From Comamonas granuli NBRC 101663 (GTDB taxonomy: Bacteria; Pseudomonadota; Gammaproteobacteria; Burkholderiales; Burkholderiaceae_C): a stretch of DNA of 64,000 bases. Position numbers and translations under genes: made by a program. The stretch spans positions 277,910 through 341,909 of the forward strand of contig NZ_BBJX01000002.1 of assembly GCF_000739995.1 (NCBI RefSeq). Reading direction: 5' to 3'. Positions 54,665 through 63,158 of this stretch are shown in pieces; the stretch's first letter is position 1; the number at the start of each line of letters is the position of its first letter. The notes beneath the pieces were generated by a model. The model saw only the letters and a program-made list of their open reading frames with translations, ran no database searches and was not told where the DNA came from.

Positions 54665-55723
54665 ATGACTGATGCAAGACGCTGGCTGGTCCTGTGCTGG
54701 GCCAGCGCGCTGCTGTCGACGCTGCTGTTGGCCCTGCATGTGCCTGCGGCTGTGTTGCTGGGCTGCATGGTGTGCGCCATGGCCTTGGCGGTGCGCGGCA
54801 CCACGCTGGCCGTGCCGCGCACCTTGTTTGGCTGGGGGCAGGGGCTGCTGGGCTGCCTCATGGCGCACAGCCTGCAGCCGCAGCACCTGGGTACGGTGGT
54901 GCAGAGCTGGCCGGTGTTTCTGGGCGCCACGCTGCTGCTGATTGCCGCCAGCACCGCGCTGGGCTGGTGGCTCACGCGGCGCCAGGTCATGCCCGGCACC
55001 ACGGCCCTGTGGGGCATGGCGCCCGGGGCGGCAGCGGCCATGGTGGTCATGTCGGAGTCCTATGGGGCCGATGTGCGCCTGGTGGCCTTCATGCAGTACA
55101 CGCGGGTGGTGGTGGTCACGCTGGTGGCGGCGCTGGTCACGCGCGCCGTGGTGGGCCCGCTGCCCGACGGCGCCGGCACACTCCCGTGGTGGCCGCCCAC
55201 GGCGCCGCAGGAGTTGGCGCTGACCGCTGCCCTGGTGCTGGGTGGCGGCGCGCTGGCGCGGCGCCTGAACCTGGCGGGCGGGGCCATGGTGCTGCCGCTG
55301 GTGGGTGCCGCGCTGGTGCAGGGCCTGTGGGGCTGGACGCCCGCGCTGCCGCCGGCACTCATGGCGCTGGCCTATGCGGCCATTGGCTGGAGCGTGGGCC
55401 TGCGTTTTACGCGCGGCATTCTGCTGCACGCGCTGCGCGCCCTGCCGCAGGTGCTGCTGTCCATCGCCCTGCTCATGGGGGTGGGCCTGGCCACCGGCAC
55501 GGTGCTGGTGCTGACCACGGGGCTGGACGCGCTCAGCGCCTTTCTCGCCACCTGCCCCGGCGGGGCCGATTCCATGGCCGTGATTGCCGCCACCAGCGCG
55601 GTGGACACGGGCTTTGTGATGGCCATGCAGCTGGCACGCTTTCTGGTGGTGCTGGTGGCGGGGCCGGCCGTCACGCGGCGCGTGGCCCAGGGCAGCGTGC
55701 CGGCGGGACCGCCTCCTCTATGA
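54665..55723 (+). CDS. AbrB-family (ammonia monooxygenase-like) membrane protein
   Basis: A 352-residue protein with about ten helices in two related halves, each ending in a Gly-rich segment (MPGTTALWGMAPGAAAAMVV; ATCPGGADSMAVIA). This is the COG3180/AbrB membrane family, sometimes annotated as an ammonia monooxygenase, whose transport or regulatory role is unsettled. The start at 54665 gives M-T-D-A-R-R-W. It is followed 33 nt later by the hydrolase gene, so the two may be co-transcribed. Confidence 0.8.
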   Translation: MTDARRWLVLCWASALLSTLLLALHVPAAVLLGCMVCAMALAVRGTTLAVPRTLFGWGQGLLGCLMAHSLQPQHLGTVVQSWPVFLGATLLLIAASTALGWWLTRRQVMPGTTALWGMAPGAAAAMVVMSESYGADVRLVAFMQYTRVVVVTLVAALVTRAVVGPLPDGAGTLPWWPPTAPQELALTAALVLGGGALARRLNLAGGAMVLPLVGAALVQGLWGWTPALPPALMALAYAAIGWSVGLRFTRGILLHALRALPQVLLSIALLMGVGLATGTVLVLTTGLDALSAFLATCPGGADSMAVIAATSAVDTGFVMAMQLARFLVVLVAGPAVTRRVAQGSVPAGPPPL

Positions 55724-55756
55724 TGCGCTCCAGTAACGCCCAGCCCCTGCAGCACC

Positions 55757-56644
55757 ATGGTTGAGACCTCCGACGCCGACTCCGCATCCCCCGCCTACAC
55801 CTTGAGCGCCTTCACCGCCAGCGACGGCGAGAACCTGGCGGTCTACGACTGGCCCCTGGCCGAGGACGAGCCCCAGCGCGGCACGGTGCTCATCGTGCAC
55901 GGCCTGGGCGAGCACGCCGGGCGCTACGACGCCACCGCCCAGCGCCTGAACGGCTGGGGCTTTGCCGTGCGCGCCTACGACCAGTACGGCCACGGCCAGT
56001 CGGGCGGGCCGCGCGGCGGGCTCAACCACGGCATGCGCCTGCTCGACGACCTGGCCGACATGGTGGACGCCGCCCGCGCCCACACCCCGCCGGGCCGACC
56101 GCTGGTGCTGCTGGGCCACAGCATGGGCGGGCTGGTGGCGGCGCGCTTCGTGGCGCTGCGCCTGCGGCCGCTGGATGCGCTGGTGCTGTCCTCGCCGGCG
56201 CTGGACCCGGGCCTCAACGCCGTGCAAAAGCTGCTGCTGGCCACGCTGCCGCGCCTGGTGCCCAACCTGCGCCTGGGCAACGGCCTGCAGGTGGACTACA
56301 TCTCGCACGACCCGGCCGTGGTCGCCGCCTACCGGGCCGACCCGCTGTGCCACGACCGCATCAGCGCGCGCCTGGCGCAGTTCCTCGCCGACGGCGGCCC
56401 GGCCACCCTGGCGCGCGCCGCGCACTGGAGTGTGCCCACGCTGCTGATGTGGGCCGGCGCCGACCGCCTGGTGCGCCCCGCGGGCAGCCAGGCCTTTGCC
56501 CAGGCCGCGCCCGCCCGGCAGGTGCGCAGCCAGGGCTTTGACGGCCTGTACCACGAGCTGTTCAACGAAAGCCCGGAGCTGGCCGCGCCGGTGTTTGCGC
56601 TGCTGCAGCAGTGGCTGCAGCAGCAGTGCCCGGAAAAATTATGA
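55757..56644 (+). CDS. alpha/beta-hydrolase, monoacylglycerol-lipase-like
   Basis: A 295-residue protein. HGLGEHAGRYD (oxyanion region), nucleophile LLGHSMGGLVAARF, acid in MWAGADRLV and His in LYHELFNE give a complete catalytic triad. The family (PldB/monoglyceride lipase-like) hydrolyses monoacylglycerols or lysophospholipids. No signal peptide is seen. Repeat copy 10 directly follows the stop. Confidence 0.87.
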   Translation: MVETSDADSASPAYTLSAFTASDGENLAVYDWPLAEDEPQRGTVLIVHGLGEHAGRYDATAQRLNGWGFAVRAYDQYGHGQSGGPRGGLNHGMRLLDDLADMVDAARAHTPPGRPLVLLGHSMGGLVAARFVALRLRPLDALVLSSPALDPGLNAVQKLLLATLPRLVPNLRLGNGLQVDYISHDPAVVAAYRADPLCHDRISARLAQFLADGGPATLARAAHWSVPTLLMWAGADRLVRPAGSQAFAQAAPARQVRSQGFDGLYHELFNESPELAAPVFALLQQWLQQQCPEKL

Positions 56645-56704
56645 GTGTTTCAGGGTTCTGGCGCCCATCCAGCAAGCGCCAATAGCTATTGAATCAATAG
56701 CGTT
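56645..56704 (-). repeat. dispersed repeat copy 10 (reverse)
   Basis: TTCTGGCGCCCATCCAGCAA, then GCGCCAATAGCTATTGAATC, then AATAGCG. It fills the gap between the hydrolase stop and the convergent MFS stop exactly. In the same frame as copies 3 and 4 it would encode L-A-P-I-Q-Q-A-P-I-A. Confidence 0.82.
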
Positions 56705-57868
56705 TCAGGCTTTGCGGCGCAGCGCGAGCCACAGCAGGGCCACGCCCGTGAGCGCAATGGGTGCCAGCGAGCCGTAGTTGAGCAGCGTCCAGCCCTGCGT
56801 CGTGACCAGCGCGCCCGAGGCAAAGGACGTGAGCGCCATGGTGGCGAACACGAAGAAGTTGATGGCGGCCTGCGCGCGGTCCTTCTCCTCGGGGCGGTAG
56901 GCCTGCAGCGCCAGCGTGGTGCTGCCGGTGAACAGGAAGTTCCAGCCCACGCCCAGCAGGAACAGCGCAATGCCGAAGTGGTGCAGGTCCACGCCCATCA
57001 GCGCCACGGCCACGCAGGCCAGGTTGAGCAGCACCCCCGCGCCCATCACCGGCAGCACGCCCAGGCGCTGGATCAGGTGGCCGGTGAAGAAGCCCGGCGC
57101 GAACATGCCGATCACATGCCACTCCAGCACCAGCGCGGCGTCGTCGAACGCATAGCCGCACACCTGCATGGCCAGCGGCGTGGCGGCCATGAGCAGGTTC
57201 ATCACCCCATAGCCCAGCGCGGCGCCCAGCGTGGCCACCACAAAGGCAGGCTCGCGCAGCAACTGGCCCACGCTGCGCCCGGCTGGGGCGGCCATGGCAC
57301 TGCGCGGCGGTGGCGCATCAAACCGAATGGCCGCCATGCACAGCATGGACAGCAGCGCCACCCCCGCCAGCGCCACATAGGCCCCGGCAAAGGGCACGGA
57401 CAGCAGCGTGCGCGTGTGGCTGGCCAGGTTGGGCCCAGCCACGGCGCCCAGCAGGCCGCCAGCGAGCACCAGCGAAATGGCCTTGTCGCGAAACGGGGGC
57501 GCGGCCAGCTCGGCGGCGGCAAAGCGGTACAACTGCCCGTTGGCGCTGTAGTAGCCCGCCACCACGGTGGCCGCGCACAGCAGCCAGAAGCTGCCGCTGA
57601 ACACGGCCAGCGCGCCCAGCAGCGCCGAGCCCAGCGCCACCGCCAGGCCGATCTGGAACGACACCTGCCGCCCCCAGCGCTGCTGCGTGCGCGCCACCAG
57701 CCCGGTGGCCAGCGCACCGCCCACCACATAGCCCATCACGGGCAGGGTGGCCATCCAGCCATAGGGCGCCAGTTGCAGGCCCACCAGGCCGTTGATGGCG
57801 ATGAAGACGACGTTGTTGGTCAGGAAGAGGCCCTGGCACAGGGCCAGCAGCCAGAGGTTTTTGTTCAT
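56705..57868 (-). CDS. MFS transporter
   Basis: A 387-residue protein with about 12 helices. The N-terminus MNKNLWLLALCQGLFLTNNV and GYYSANGQLYRFAAAELAAP resemble YcaD/UMF-like carriers. Motif A is weak. The substrate is unknown. Its start region is divergent from ubiU, with the FNR-like box between them. Confidence 0.83.
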   Translation of the reverse strand: MNKNLWLLALCQGLFLTNNVVFIAINGLVGLQLAPYGWMATLPVMGYVVGGALATGLVARTQQRWGRQVSFQIGLAVALGSALLGALAVFSGSFWLLCAATVVAGYYSANGQLYRFAAAELAAPPFRDKAISLVLAGGLLGAVAGPNLASHTRTLLSVPFAGAYVALAGVALLSMLCMAAIRFDAPPPRSAMAAPAGRSVGQLLREPAFVVATLGAALGYGVMNLLMAATPLAMQVCGYAFDDAALVLEWHVIGMFAPGFFTGHLIQRLGVLPVMGAGVLLNLACVAVALMGVDLHHFGIALFLLGVGWNFLFTGSTTLALQAYRPEEKDRAQAAINFFVFATMALTSFASGALVTTQGWTLLNYGSLAPIALTGVALLWLALRRKA

Positions 57869-57934
57869 GGTGTGCGGGGCAGGGGTGCGCCATTGTCCGG
57901 CACCGCGGGCGCGGCCGCTGTGCCCCGGGCGACG

Positions 57935-57948
57935 TTGACCTATATCAT
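57935..57948. promoter_or_regulatory. FNR/ANR-type box before ubiU
   Basis: TTGAC-CTAT-ATCAT matches TTGAT-N4-ATCAA at 8 of 10 positions. Its centre lies about 88 nt before the ubiU ATG and about 73 nt before the divergent MFS ATG. A class-II position would place transcription start near 57983, leaving a 47-nt leader for ubiU. This fits anaerobic induction of oxygen-independent ubiquinone synthesis. Confidence 0.65.
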
Positions 57949-58029
57949 GCCCCTACTGGCTTAACGGGCGTAAGGTGCTGGCTCTGCGAAGGCGCCCATC
58001 GGGTGCCCGCGTTCGTGCTCTTCGTTCGC

Positions 58030-59082
58030 ATGCCAACCCCTTCCCTCTCTGCCCCTGGCGCGGCCACCGAGGCTGCGCCCCCCTTTGAACTCGTGTGCCC
58101 TGCGGGCAGCCTGCCGGCGCTCAAGGCGGCGGTGGACCACGGCGCCAGTTGCGTCTACCTGGGCCTGCGCGACGCCACCAATGCGCGCAATTTCGCCGGG
58201 CTCAACTTCGACGAAGCGGCCATCGCCAACGGCATCCAGTACGCGCACCAGCGCGGGCGCAAGGTGTTCATGGCGCTCAACACCTACCCGCAGGCGGCCA
58301 ACCCCGCGCCCTGGCGCGCGGCCATGGACAAGGCCGTGGACCTGGGCGTGGACGCCGTCATCCTGGCCGACCCCGGCCTGATGCAGTACGGCGCGCAGCA
58401 CCACCCGAACCTGCGCCTGCACCTGTCGGTGCAGGGCTCGGCCACCAGCGCCGACGCCATCAACTTCTACCGCGAGCAGTTCGGCATCGTGCGCGCCGTG
58501 CTGCCGCGCGTGCTCGCCATCGAGCAGGTGCAGCGCGTGATCGACGCCACGCCGGTGGAGATCGAGGTGTTCGGCTTCGGCAGCCTGTGCGTCATGGTCG
58601 AGGGGCGCTGCGCGCTCTCGTCCTATGTGACGGGCGAGTCGCCCAACACCCACGGCGTGTGCTCGCCCGCCAAGTCCGTGCGCTGGCAGGAGACGCCCCA
58701 GGGCCTGGAGTCGCGCCTGGGCGGCGTGCTCATCGACCGCTACGCCCCCGGCGAGAACGCGGGCTACCCCACGCTGTGCAAGGGGCGCTTCGACGTGGGC
58801 GAGGACGAGAACTACTACGCCATCGAGGAGCCCACCAGCCTCAACACGCTCGAACTCCTGCCCAAGCTCATGAAGATGGGCGTGCGCGCCGTGAAGATCG
58901 AGGGGCGCCAGCGCAGCCCGGCCTACGTGGCCCAGGTCACCCAGGTGTGGCGCGAGGCCATAGACAGCGCCCTGGCCGACAGCCTGCGCTACGCCCCCAA
59001 GACCGCCTGGATGGCCAGCCTGGACCAGGTGGCCGAAGGCCAGCAACACACCCTGGGCGCCTACCACCGCCCCTGGAAATGA
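58030..59082 (+). CDS. ubiU: UbiU, oxygen-independent ubiquinone hydroxylation protein
   Basis: A 350-residue U32-family protein. ELVCPAGSLPALKAAVDHGA opens the fold. Four cysteines (GSLCVMVEGRC, NTHGVCSP and TLCKGRF) match the 4Fe-4S ligands of UbiU. With UbiV it hydroxylates ubiquinone precursors without O2, using prephenate as oxygen donor in E. coli. The start at 58030 was chosen over an in-frame ATG at 58003. The stop overlaps the ubiV start. Confidence 0.92.
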   Translation: MPTPSLSAPGAATEAAPPFELVCPAGSLPALKAAVDHGASCVYLGLRDATNARNFAGLNFDEAAIANGIQYAHQRGRKVFMALNTYPQAANPAPWRAAMDKAVDLGVDAVILADPGLMQYGAQHHPNLRLHLSVQGSATSADAINFYREQFGIVRAVLPRVLAIEQVQRVIDATPVEIEVFGFGSLCVMVEGRCALSSYVTGESPNTHGVCSPAKSVRWQETPQGLESRLGGVLIDRYAPGENAGYPTLCKGRFDVGEDENYYAIEEPTSLNTLELLPKLMKMGVRAVKIEGRQRSPAYVAQVTQVWREAIDSALADSLRYAPKTAWMASLDQVAEGQQHTLGAYHRPWK

Positions 59083-60008
59083 TGACGACCCCCACCCTGA
59101 AACTGTCCCTGGGCGCACCGCAGTACTACTGGTCGCGCCAGACCTATTTCGACTTCTACGAAGCCATGGCCGCCACGCCCGTGGACATCGTCTACCTGGG
59201 CGAGACCGTGTGCTCGCGCCGCCACGAACTGCGCCTGCAGGACTGGATCGACATCGCCGAGCTCATGCGCGCCTCGGGCAAGGAGGCCGTGCTCTCCACG
59301 CAGGTGCTGCTGGAGTCGGGCGTGGAAGTGAGCACCATGCACAAGGTCACGGCGCAGACCGACTGGCTGGTCGAGGCCGGCGACATGGGCGCCGTGCAGC
59401 GCCTGGCCTCTGCGCGGCGTCCTTTCGTCGGCGGCCTGCACCTGAACATCTACAACCAGCCCTCGCTCACCTGGCTGGCCTCGGTGGGCGCCGTGCGCTG
59501 GCTCGCGCCGCTGGAGATGAAGCACCAGGACCTGGCGGCGCTGATCCAGAACGGCCCGCCGGGCCTGCAGACCGAGGTGTTCGCCTACGGCCGCATGCCG
59601 CTGGCCTTCTCGGCGCGCTGCTTCACCGCGCGCCACCGCAACCTGCCCAAGGACGACTGTCGCTTCAGCTGCCTGGACCACCCCGACGGCCTGATGCTCA
59701 AGACACGCGAGAGCGAGGAATTCCTCGTGCTCAACGGCATCCAGACGCAGTCGGCGCGCGTGCACAACCTCATCGACGAGCTGCCGCGCATGCAGGCCAT
59801 GGGCGTGAGCGCGGCGCGCATCAGCCCGCAGTCGCAGCACATGCCGGAGATCATCGCCCTGTTCGACGCCGTGCGCCGCGGCCAGCTCGGCGGCCCCGAG
59901 GCGCGCGCGCAGCTCCAACCCCTCATGCCCGAGAAGGGCTGCAACGGCTACTGGCACGGCCGCCCCGGCCTGGAGCAGGTGGACAGCCCCGTCCCGGCCA
60001 CCGTCTGA
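59079..60008 (+). CDS. ubiV: UbiV, partner of UbiU
   Basis: A 309-residue U32-family protein. LSLGAPQYYWSRQTYFDFYE and the cysteines in VYLGETVCSRRHEL, SARCFTARH and DDCRFSCLDH match the four 4Fe-4S ligands of UbiV. Two ATGs stand in tandem (59079, 59082); the first overlaps the ubiU stop. UbiU and UbiV act as a heterodimer. ubiT follows 24 nt downstream. Confidence 0.92.
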   Translation: MMTTPTLKLSLGAPQYYWSRQTYFDFYEAMAATPVDIVYLGETVCSRRHELRLQDWIDIAELMRASGKEAVLSTQVLLESGVEVSTMHKVTAQTDWLVEAGDMGAVQRLASARRPFVGGLHLNIYNQPSLTWLASVGAVRWLAPLEMKHQDLAALIQNGPPGLQTEVFAYGRMPLAFSARCFTARHRNLPKDDCRFSCLDHPDGLMLKTRESEEFLVLNGIQTQSARVHNLIDELPRMQAMGVSAARISPQSQHMPEIIALFDAVRRGQLGGPEARAQLQPLMPEKGCNGYWHGRPGLEQVDSPVPATV

Positions 60009-60032
60009 TCTTTTTTATCTGGGAACCCGCCC

Positions 60033-60569
60033 ATGCACGCCCCGCAATCCGCTCCCGCCCCCTTCGTCCTGCCCTCTGCCGTGGCCGCGCTCACCACGCG
60101 CCTGCCGGCCTTTCCGGGTTCGGTGCTGCTGGCCACCGCGCTCAATGTGGGCCTGGCGCGCCAGTTGCCGCGCGACGTGGGCGACATGCTGCGCGGCAAG
60201 CGCCTGCGCATCCATGTGCGCGATGCGGGCGTGACCTTCGACTTCACCTGGACCGGCGGCGCCTTTGCCCCGCGCGCGCGCTTTGCCGAGACCGACCTGT
60301 GCATCGCCGCCTCGGCGCACGACTTCCTGCTGCTGGCCCAGCGCCAGCAGGACCCGGACACCCTGTTCTTCAGCCGCCGCCTGTCCATGGAGGGCGACAC
60401 CGAGCTGGGCCTGGTGGTCAAGAACACCCTGGACGCGCTGGAACTGCCCGTGCTGGACCTGCAACAATGGGGGCCGCGCCAGGTGCTCGCACGCCTGGCG
60501 GCCCTGCGCCCCGGCGCCCGCGCGGCCCCGCCGCCCGCACGCCCCGGCTTTCCCAGGACCTCGCCATGA
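60033..60569 (+). CDS. ubiT: UbiT, SCP2-domain lipid-binding accessory factor
   Basis: A 178-residue protein with an SCP2 lipid-binding domain (about 35-140; LRIHVRDAGVTFDFTWTGG, ETDLCIAASAHDFLLLA, FFSRRLSMEGDTELGLVVKN). It is the anaerobic counterpart of UbiJ that carries ubiquinone intermediates. The Pro/Ala-rich tail is unusual but low complexity. Its stop overlaps the start of the next gene (ATGA). Confidence 0.9.
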   Translation: MHAPQSAPAPFVLPSAVAALTTRLPAFPGSVLLATALNVGLARQLPRDVGDMLRGKRLRIHVRDAGVTFDFTWTGGAFAPRARFAETDLCIAASAHDFLLLAQRQQDPDTLFFSRRLSMEGDTELGLVVKNTLDALELPVLDLQQWGPRQVLARLAALRPGARAAPPPARPGFPRTSP

Positions 60570-60964
60570 CCGACGACGCCCCTTCCTCCCTGCCGCCCCT
60601 GGTCTATTCCTGCTCGGGCTGCTCCAGTGCGGCCCAGTTGGCCAACCATGTGGCCGTGCGCATGGACCGCCAGGGCGTGGCGGAAATGTCCTGCATCGCT
60701 GGGGTGGGGGGCGACGTGCCCCAACTGGTGCGGCTGGCGCGCTCGGGGCGTCCCATCATCGCCCTCGATGGCTGCCCGCTGGTGTGCGTCAAGAGTTCGC
60801 TGGCGCGCCACGGCATCGCGCCCGCGCGGCACTACCAGTTGCACGAGTACGGCGTGAAGAAGCGCAACCACCAGGATTTCGACGCCCAGGAAGCCGCCCA
60901 AGTGCTGGCGCGCATCGAGGCCGACCTGCAGCAGCACCCCCTGGCCGCCGCCTCCCATGCCTGA
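60566..60964 (+). CDS. DGC-domain putative zinc-binding protein
   Basis: A 132-residue protein with cysteine motifs YSCSGCSSAAQLAN (C16, C19), MSCIAGVGGDV and LDGCPLVC, characteristic of the DGC (DUF1847/putative zinc-binding) family. It may bind zinc or a metal cluster; function is unknown. It overlaps ubiT by 4 nt and ubiX by 8 nt, so translation is coupled on both sides. The position inside an anaerobic ubiquinone operon suggests a supporting role, for example in metal handling under low oxygen (inference). Confidence 0.72.
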   Translation: MTDDAPSSLPPLVYSCSGCSSAAQLANHVAVRMDRQGVAEMSCIAGVGGDVPQLVRLARSGRPIIALDGCPLVCVKSSLARHGIAPARHYQLHEYGVKKRNHQDFDAQEAAQVLARIEADLQQHPLAAASHA

Positions 60965-61541
60965 AGCGCGCCGCATCGTCGTCGGCATCTCCGGGGCGAG
61001 CGGCGCCGTCTACGGCGTGCGCCTGCTGCAGGCGCTGCGCCAGGCCGGGCAGGTGCAGACGCACCTCGTGGTCTCCGACGCCGCCTGGCGCACGCTGGAG
61101 CACGAACTGGCCCTGGACCGCGCCCGTGTGCAGGCCCTGGCCGACGTGGTGCACGCCCTGGACGACGTGGGCGCCAGCATTGCCAGCGGCTCGTTTGCCG
61201 CGCACGGCATGGTGGTGGCGCCCTGCTCCATGCGCACGCTGGCGGCCATTGCCCACGGCCTGGCCGACAACCTGCTCACCCGCGCGGCCGATGTCATGCT
61301 CAAGGAGCGCCGCCGCCTGGTGCTCATGGTGCGCGAGACCCCGCTGCACCTGGTGCACCTGCGCAATATGACCACGGTGACCGAGATGGGCGCCATCTGC
61401 TGCCCGCCCATGCCCGCCTTCTACCAGCGCCCGGCCAGCCTGGACGAGCTCGTGGACCACAGCGTGGCCCGCGTGCTCGACCTGCTGGACGTGCCGCACC
61501 AGTTGTCGGCGCGCTGGCAGGGCTTGGATGCAGCACCGTAA
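60957..61541 (+). CDS. ubiX: flavin prenyltransferase UbiX
   Basis: A 194-residue enzyme that makes prenylated FMN for UbiD. GISGASGAVYGVRLLQAL, APCSMRTLAAIAHGLADNLL, ERRRLVLMVRETPLH and CCPPMPAFYQRP are all present. It overlaps the DGC gene by 8 nt and is separated from ubiD by repeat copy 11. Confidence 0.95.
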   Translation: MPEARRIVVGISGASGAVYGVRLLQALRQAGQVQTHLVVSDAAWRTLEHELALDRARVQALADVVHALDDVGASIASGSFAAHGMVVAPCSMRTLAAIAHGLADNLLTRAADVMLKERRRLVLMVRETPLHLVHLRNMTTVTEMGAICCPPMPAFYQRPASLDELVDHSVARVLDLLDVPHQLSARWQGLDAAP

Positions 61542-61596
61542 TGCTATATAAACCATAGCTTCTGGCGCTTGCCACCAAAGCGCCAGAGCCATATTT
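61542..61596 (+). repeat. dispersed repeat copy 11 (forward), between ubiX and ubiD
   Basis: ATGCTATATAAACCATAGCT, then TCTGGCGCTTGCCACCAAAG, then CGCCAGAGCCATATTT. CTGGCGCTT and AAAGCGCCAG nearly pair, so the transcript would carry a hairpin between the two genes; ubiD retains its own CAGGTG ribosome-site-like sequence. Confidence 0.8.
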
Positions 61597-61618
61597 CCTG
61601 CTGAAAGCAGGTGCTTCC

Positions 61619-63103
61619 ATGCATTACCACGACCTGCGCGATTTTCTGCAGCAGCTGGAGCAGACCGGCGAGCTGCGCCGCGTGCGCGAGAGCGTGTCGC
61701 CCCACCTGGAGATGACGGCGCTGTGCGACCGCGTGCTGCGCGCGGGCGGCCCGGCCATCCTGTTCGAGAACCCCACGGGCTACCCCATGCCCGTGCTGGG
61801 CAATCTGTTCGGCACGCCCGAGCGCGTGGCGCGTGCCATGGGGGTGGAGGGCATTGCCGGGCTGCGACCGTTCGGCGAGCTGCTTGCCGCGCTCAAGGAG
61901 CCCGAGGCGCCCAAGGGCTTCAAGGAAATGGTGGGCATGGGCGGCCTGCTCAAGACGCTGTGGAACATGGCGCCCAAGGAGCGCAGCAGCCCGCCCTGCC
62001 AGGAAGTGGTGTGGGAGGGTCCGGACGTGGACCTCGCGCGCCTGCCCATCCAGCACTGCTGGCCCGGCGACGTGGCGCCGCTGGTCACCTGGGGCCTGGT
62101 CATCACCCGCGGCCCGCACAAGGCGCGCCAGAACCTGGGCATCTACCGCCAGCAGGTGCTGGGCCGCAACCAGCTCATCATGCGCTGGCTGGCGCACCGC
62201 GGCGGGGCGCTGGACTTTGCCGAGCACTGCAGGCTCCACCCCGGCCAGCCCTACCCGGTGGCCGTGGCCATCGGGGCGGACCCGGCGACCATCCTGGGCG
62301 CCGTCACGCCCGTGCCCGACACGTTGAGCGAATACCAGTTCGCCGGCCTGCTGCGCGGCGCGCGCACCGAGGTGGCGCCGGCCCTGGGCGTGCCGCTCTC
62401 CGTGCCGGCGCAGGCGGAAATCGTGCTCGAAGGCCATATCCACCCCGACGCCGAGCACCCGAGCGGCTGGCAGCATGCGCTCGAAGGGCCCTACGGCGAC
62501 CACACGGGCTATTACAACGAGCAGGCCGAGTTCCCGGTGTTCACGGTGGAGCGCATCACCCTGCGCAAGGACGCCATCTACCACTCGACCTACACCGGCA
62601 AGCCGCCCGACGAGCCGGCCGTGCTGGGCATGGCGCTCAACGAGCTGTTCATCCCGCTGCTGCAGCGCCAGTTCCCCGAGGTCGTGGATTTCTACCTGCC
62701 GCCCGAAGGCTGCAGCTATCGGCTGGCGCTGGTGCGCATCAAGAAGGCTTACCCCGGCCATGCGCGCCGCGTGATGATGGGCGTGTGGAGCCACCTGCGC
62801 CAGTTCATGTACACCAAGTTCATCGTCGTGGTGGACGAGGACGTGGACGTGCGCTCATGGCCCGAAGTGGTGTGGGCCATGACCACGCGCATGGACCCGG
62901 CGCGCGACACCCTGCTGGTGGAGCACACGCCCATCGACTACCTCGACTTCGCCTCGCCCGTGAGCGGCCTGGGCAGCAAGATGGGCCTGGACGCCACGAA
63001 CAAATGGCCCGGCGAGACGCAGCGCGAATGGGGCCGCACCATCAGCATGGACGCCGAGGTGCAGGCGCGCATGGACGCGCTCTACCAAACCCTCGGTTGC
63101 TAG
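61619..63103 (+). CDS. ubiD: UbiD decarboxylase
   Basis: A 494-residue prenyl-FMN-dependent decarboxylase that converts octaprenyl-hydroxybenzoate to octaprenylphenol. [40 protein letters not shown] and [20 protein letters not shown] with the catalytic Arg/Glu region are typical; length is close to E. coli UbiD. A ribosome-site-like CAGGTG stands 7 nt before the ATG. It is the last gene of the ubi cluster and ends in a stem-loop. Confidence 0.94.
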   Translation: MHYHDLRDFLQQLEQTGELRRVRESVSPHLEMTALCDRVLRAGGPAILFENPTGYPMPVLGNLFGTPERVARAMGVEGIAGLRPFGELLAALKEPEAPKGFKEMVGMGGLLKTLWNMAPKERSSPPCQEVVWEGPDVDLARLPIQHCWPGDVAPLVTWGLVITRGPHKARQNLGIYRQQVLGRNQLIMRWLAHRGGALDFAEHCRLHPGQPYPVAVAIGADPATILGAVTPVPDTLSEYQFAGLLRGARTEVAPALGVPLSVPAQAEIVLEGHIHPDAEHPSGWQHALEGPYGDHTGYYNEQAEFPVFTVERITLRKDAIYHSTYTGKPPDEPAVLGMALNELFIPLLQRQFPEVVDFYLPPEGCSYRLALVRIKKAYPGHARRVMMGVWSHLRQFMYTKFIVVVDEDVDVRSWPEVVWAMTTRMDPARDTLLVEHTPIDYLDFASPVSGLGSKMGLDATNKWPGETQREWGRTISMDAEVQARMDALYQTLGC

Positions 63104-63109
63104 ACCCGC

Positions 63110-63131
63110 CCCTGGCGCTGGCGCGCCAGGG
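63110..63131. terminator. stem-loop between ubiD and the apbE-like gene
   Basis: CCCTGGCGC-tggc-GCGCCAGGG, a perfect 9-bp stem with a 4-nt loop between convergent stops. Neither side has a T-run, so its strength as a terminator is uncertain. Confidence 0.45.
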
Positions 63132-63158
63132 TGAAGCGGGCCAGCGGGCCGGGGGCGG

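Noticed and set aside
51851..55429. A 1192-residue minus-strand open frame across the cyclase, M20 and AbrB genes
   Set aside because: It has low-complexity composition and no motifs, while the plus-strand frames encode complete recognised proteins.
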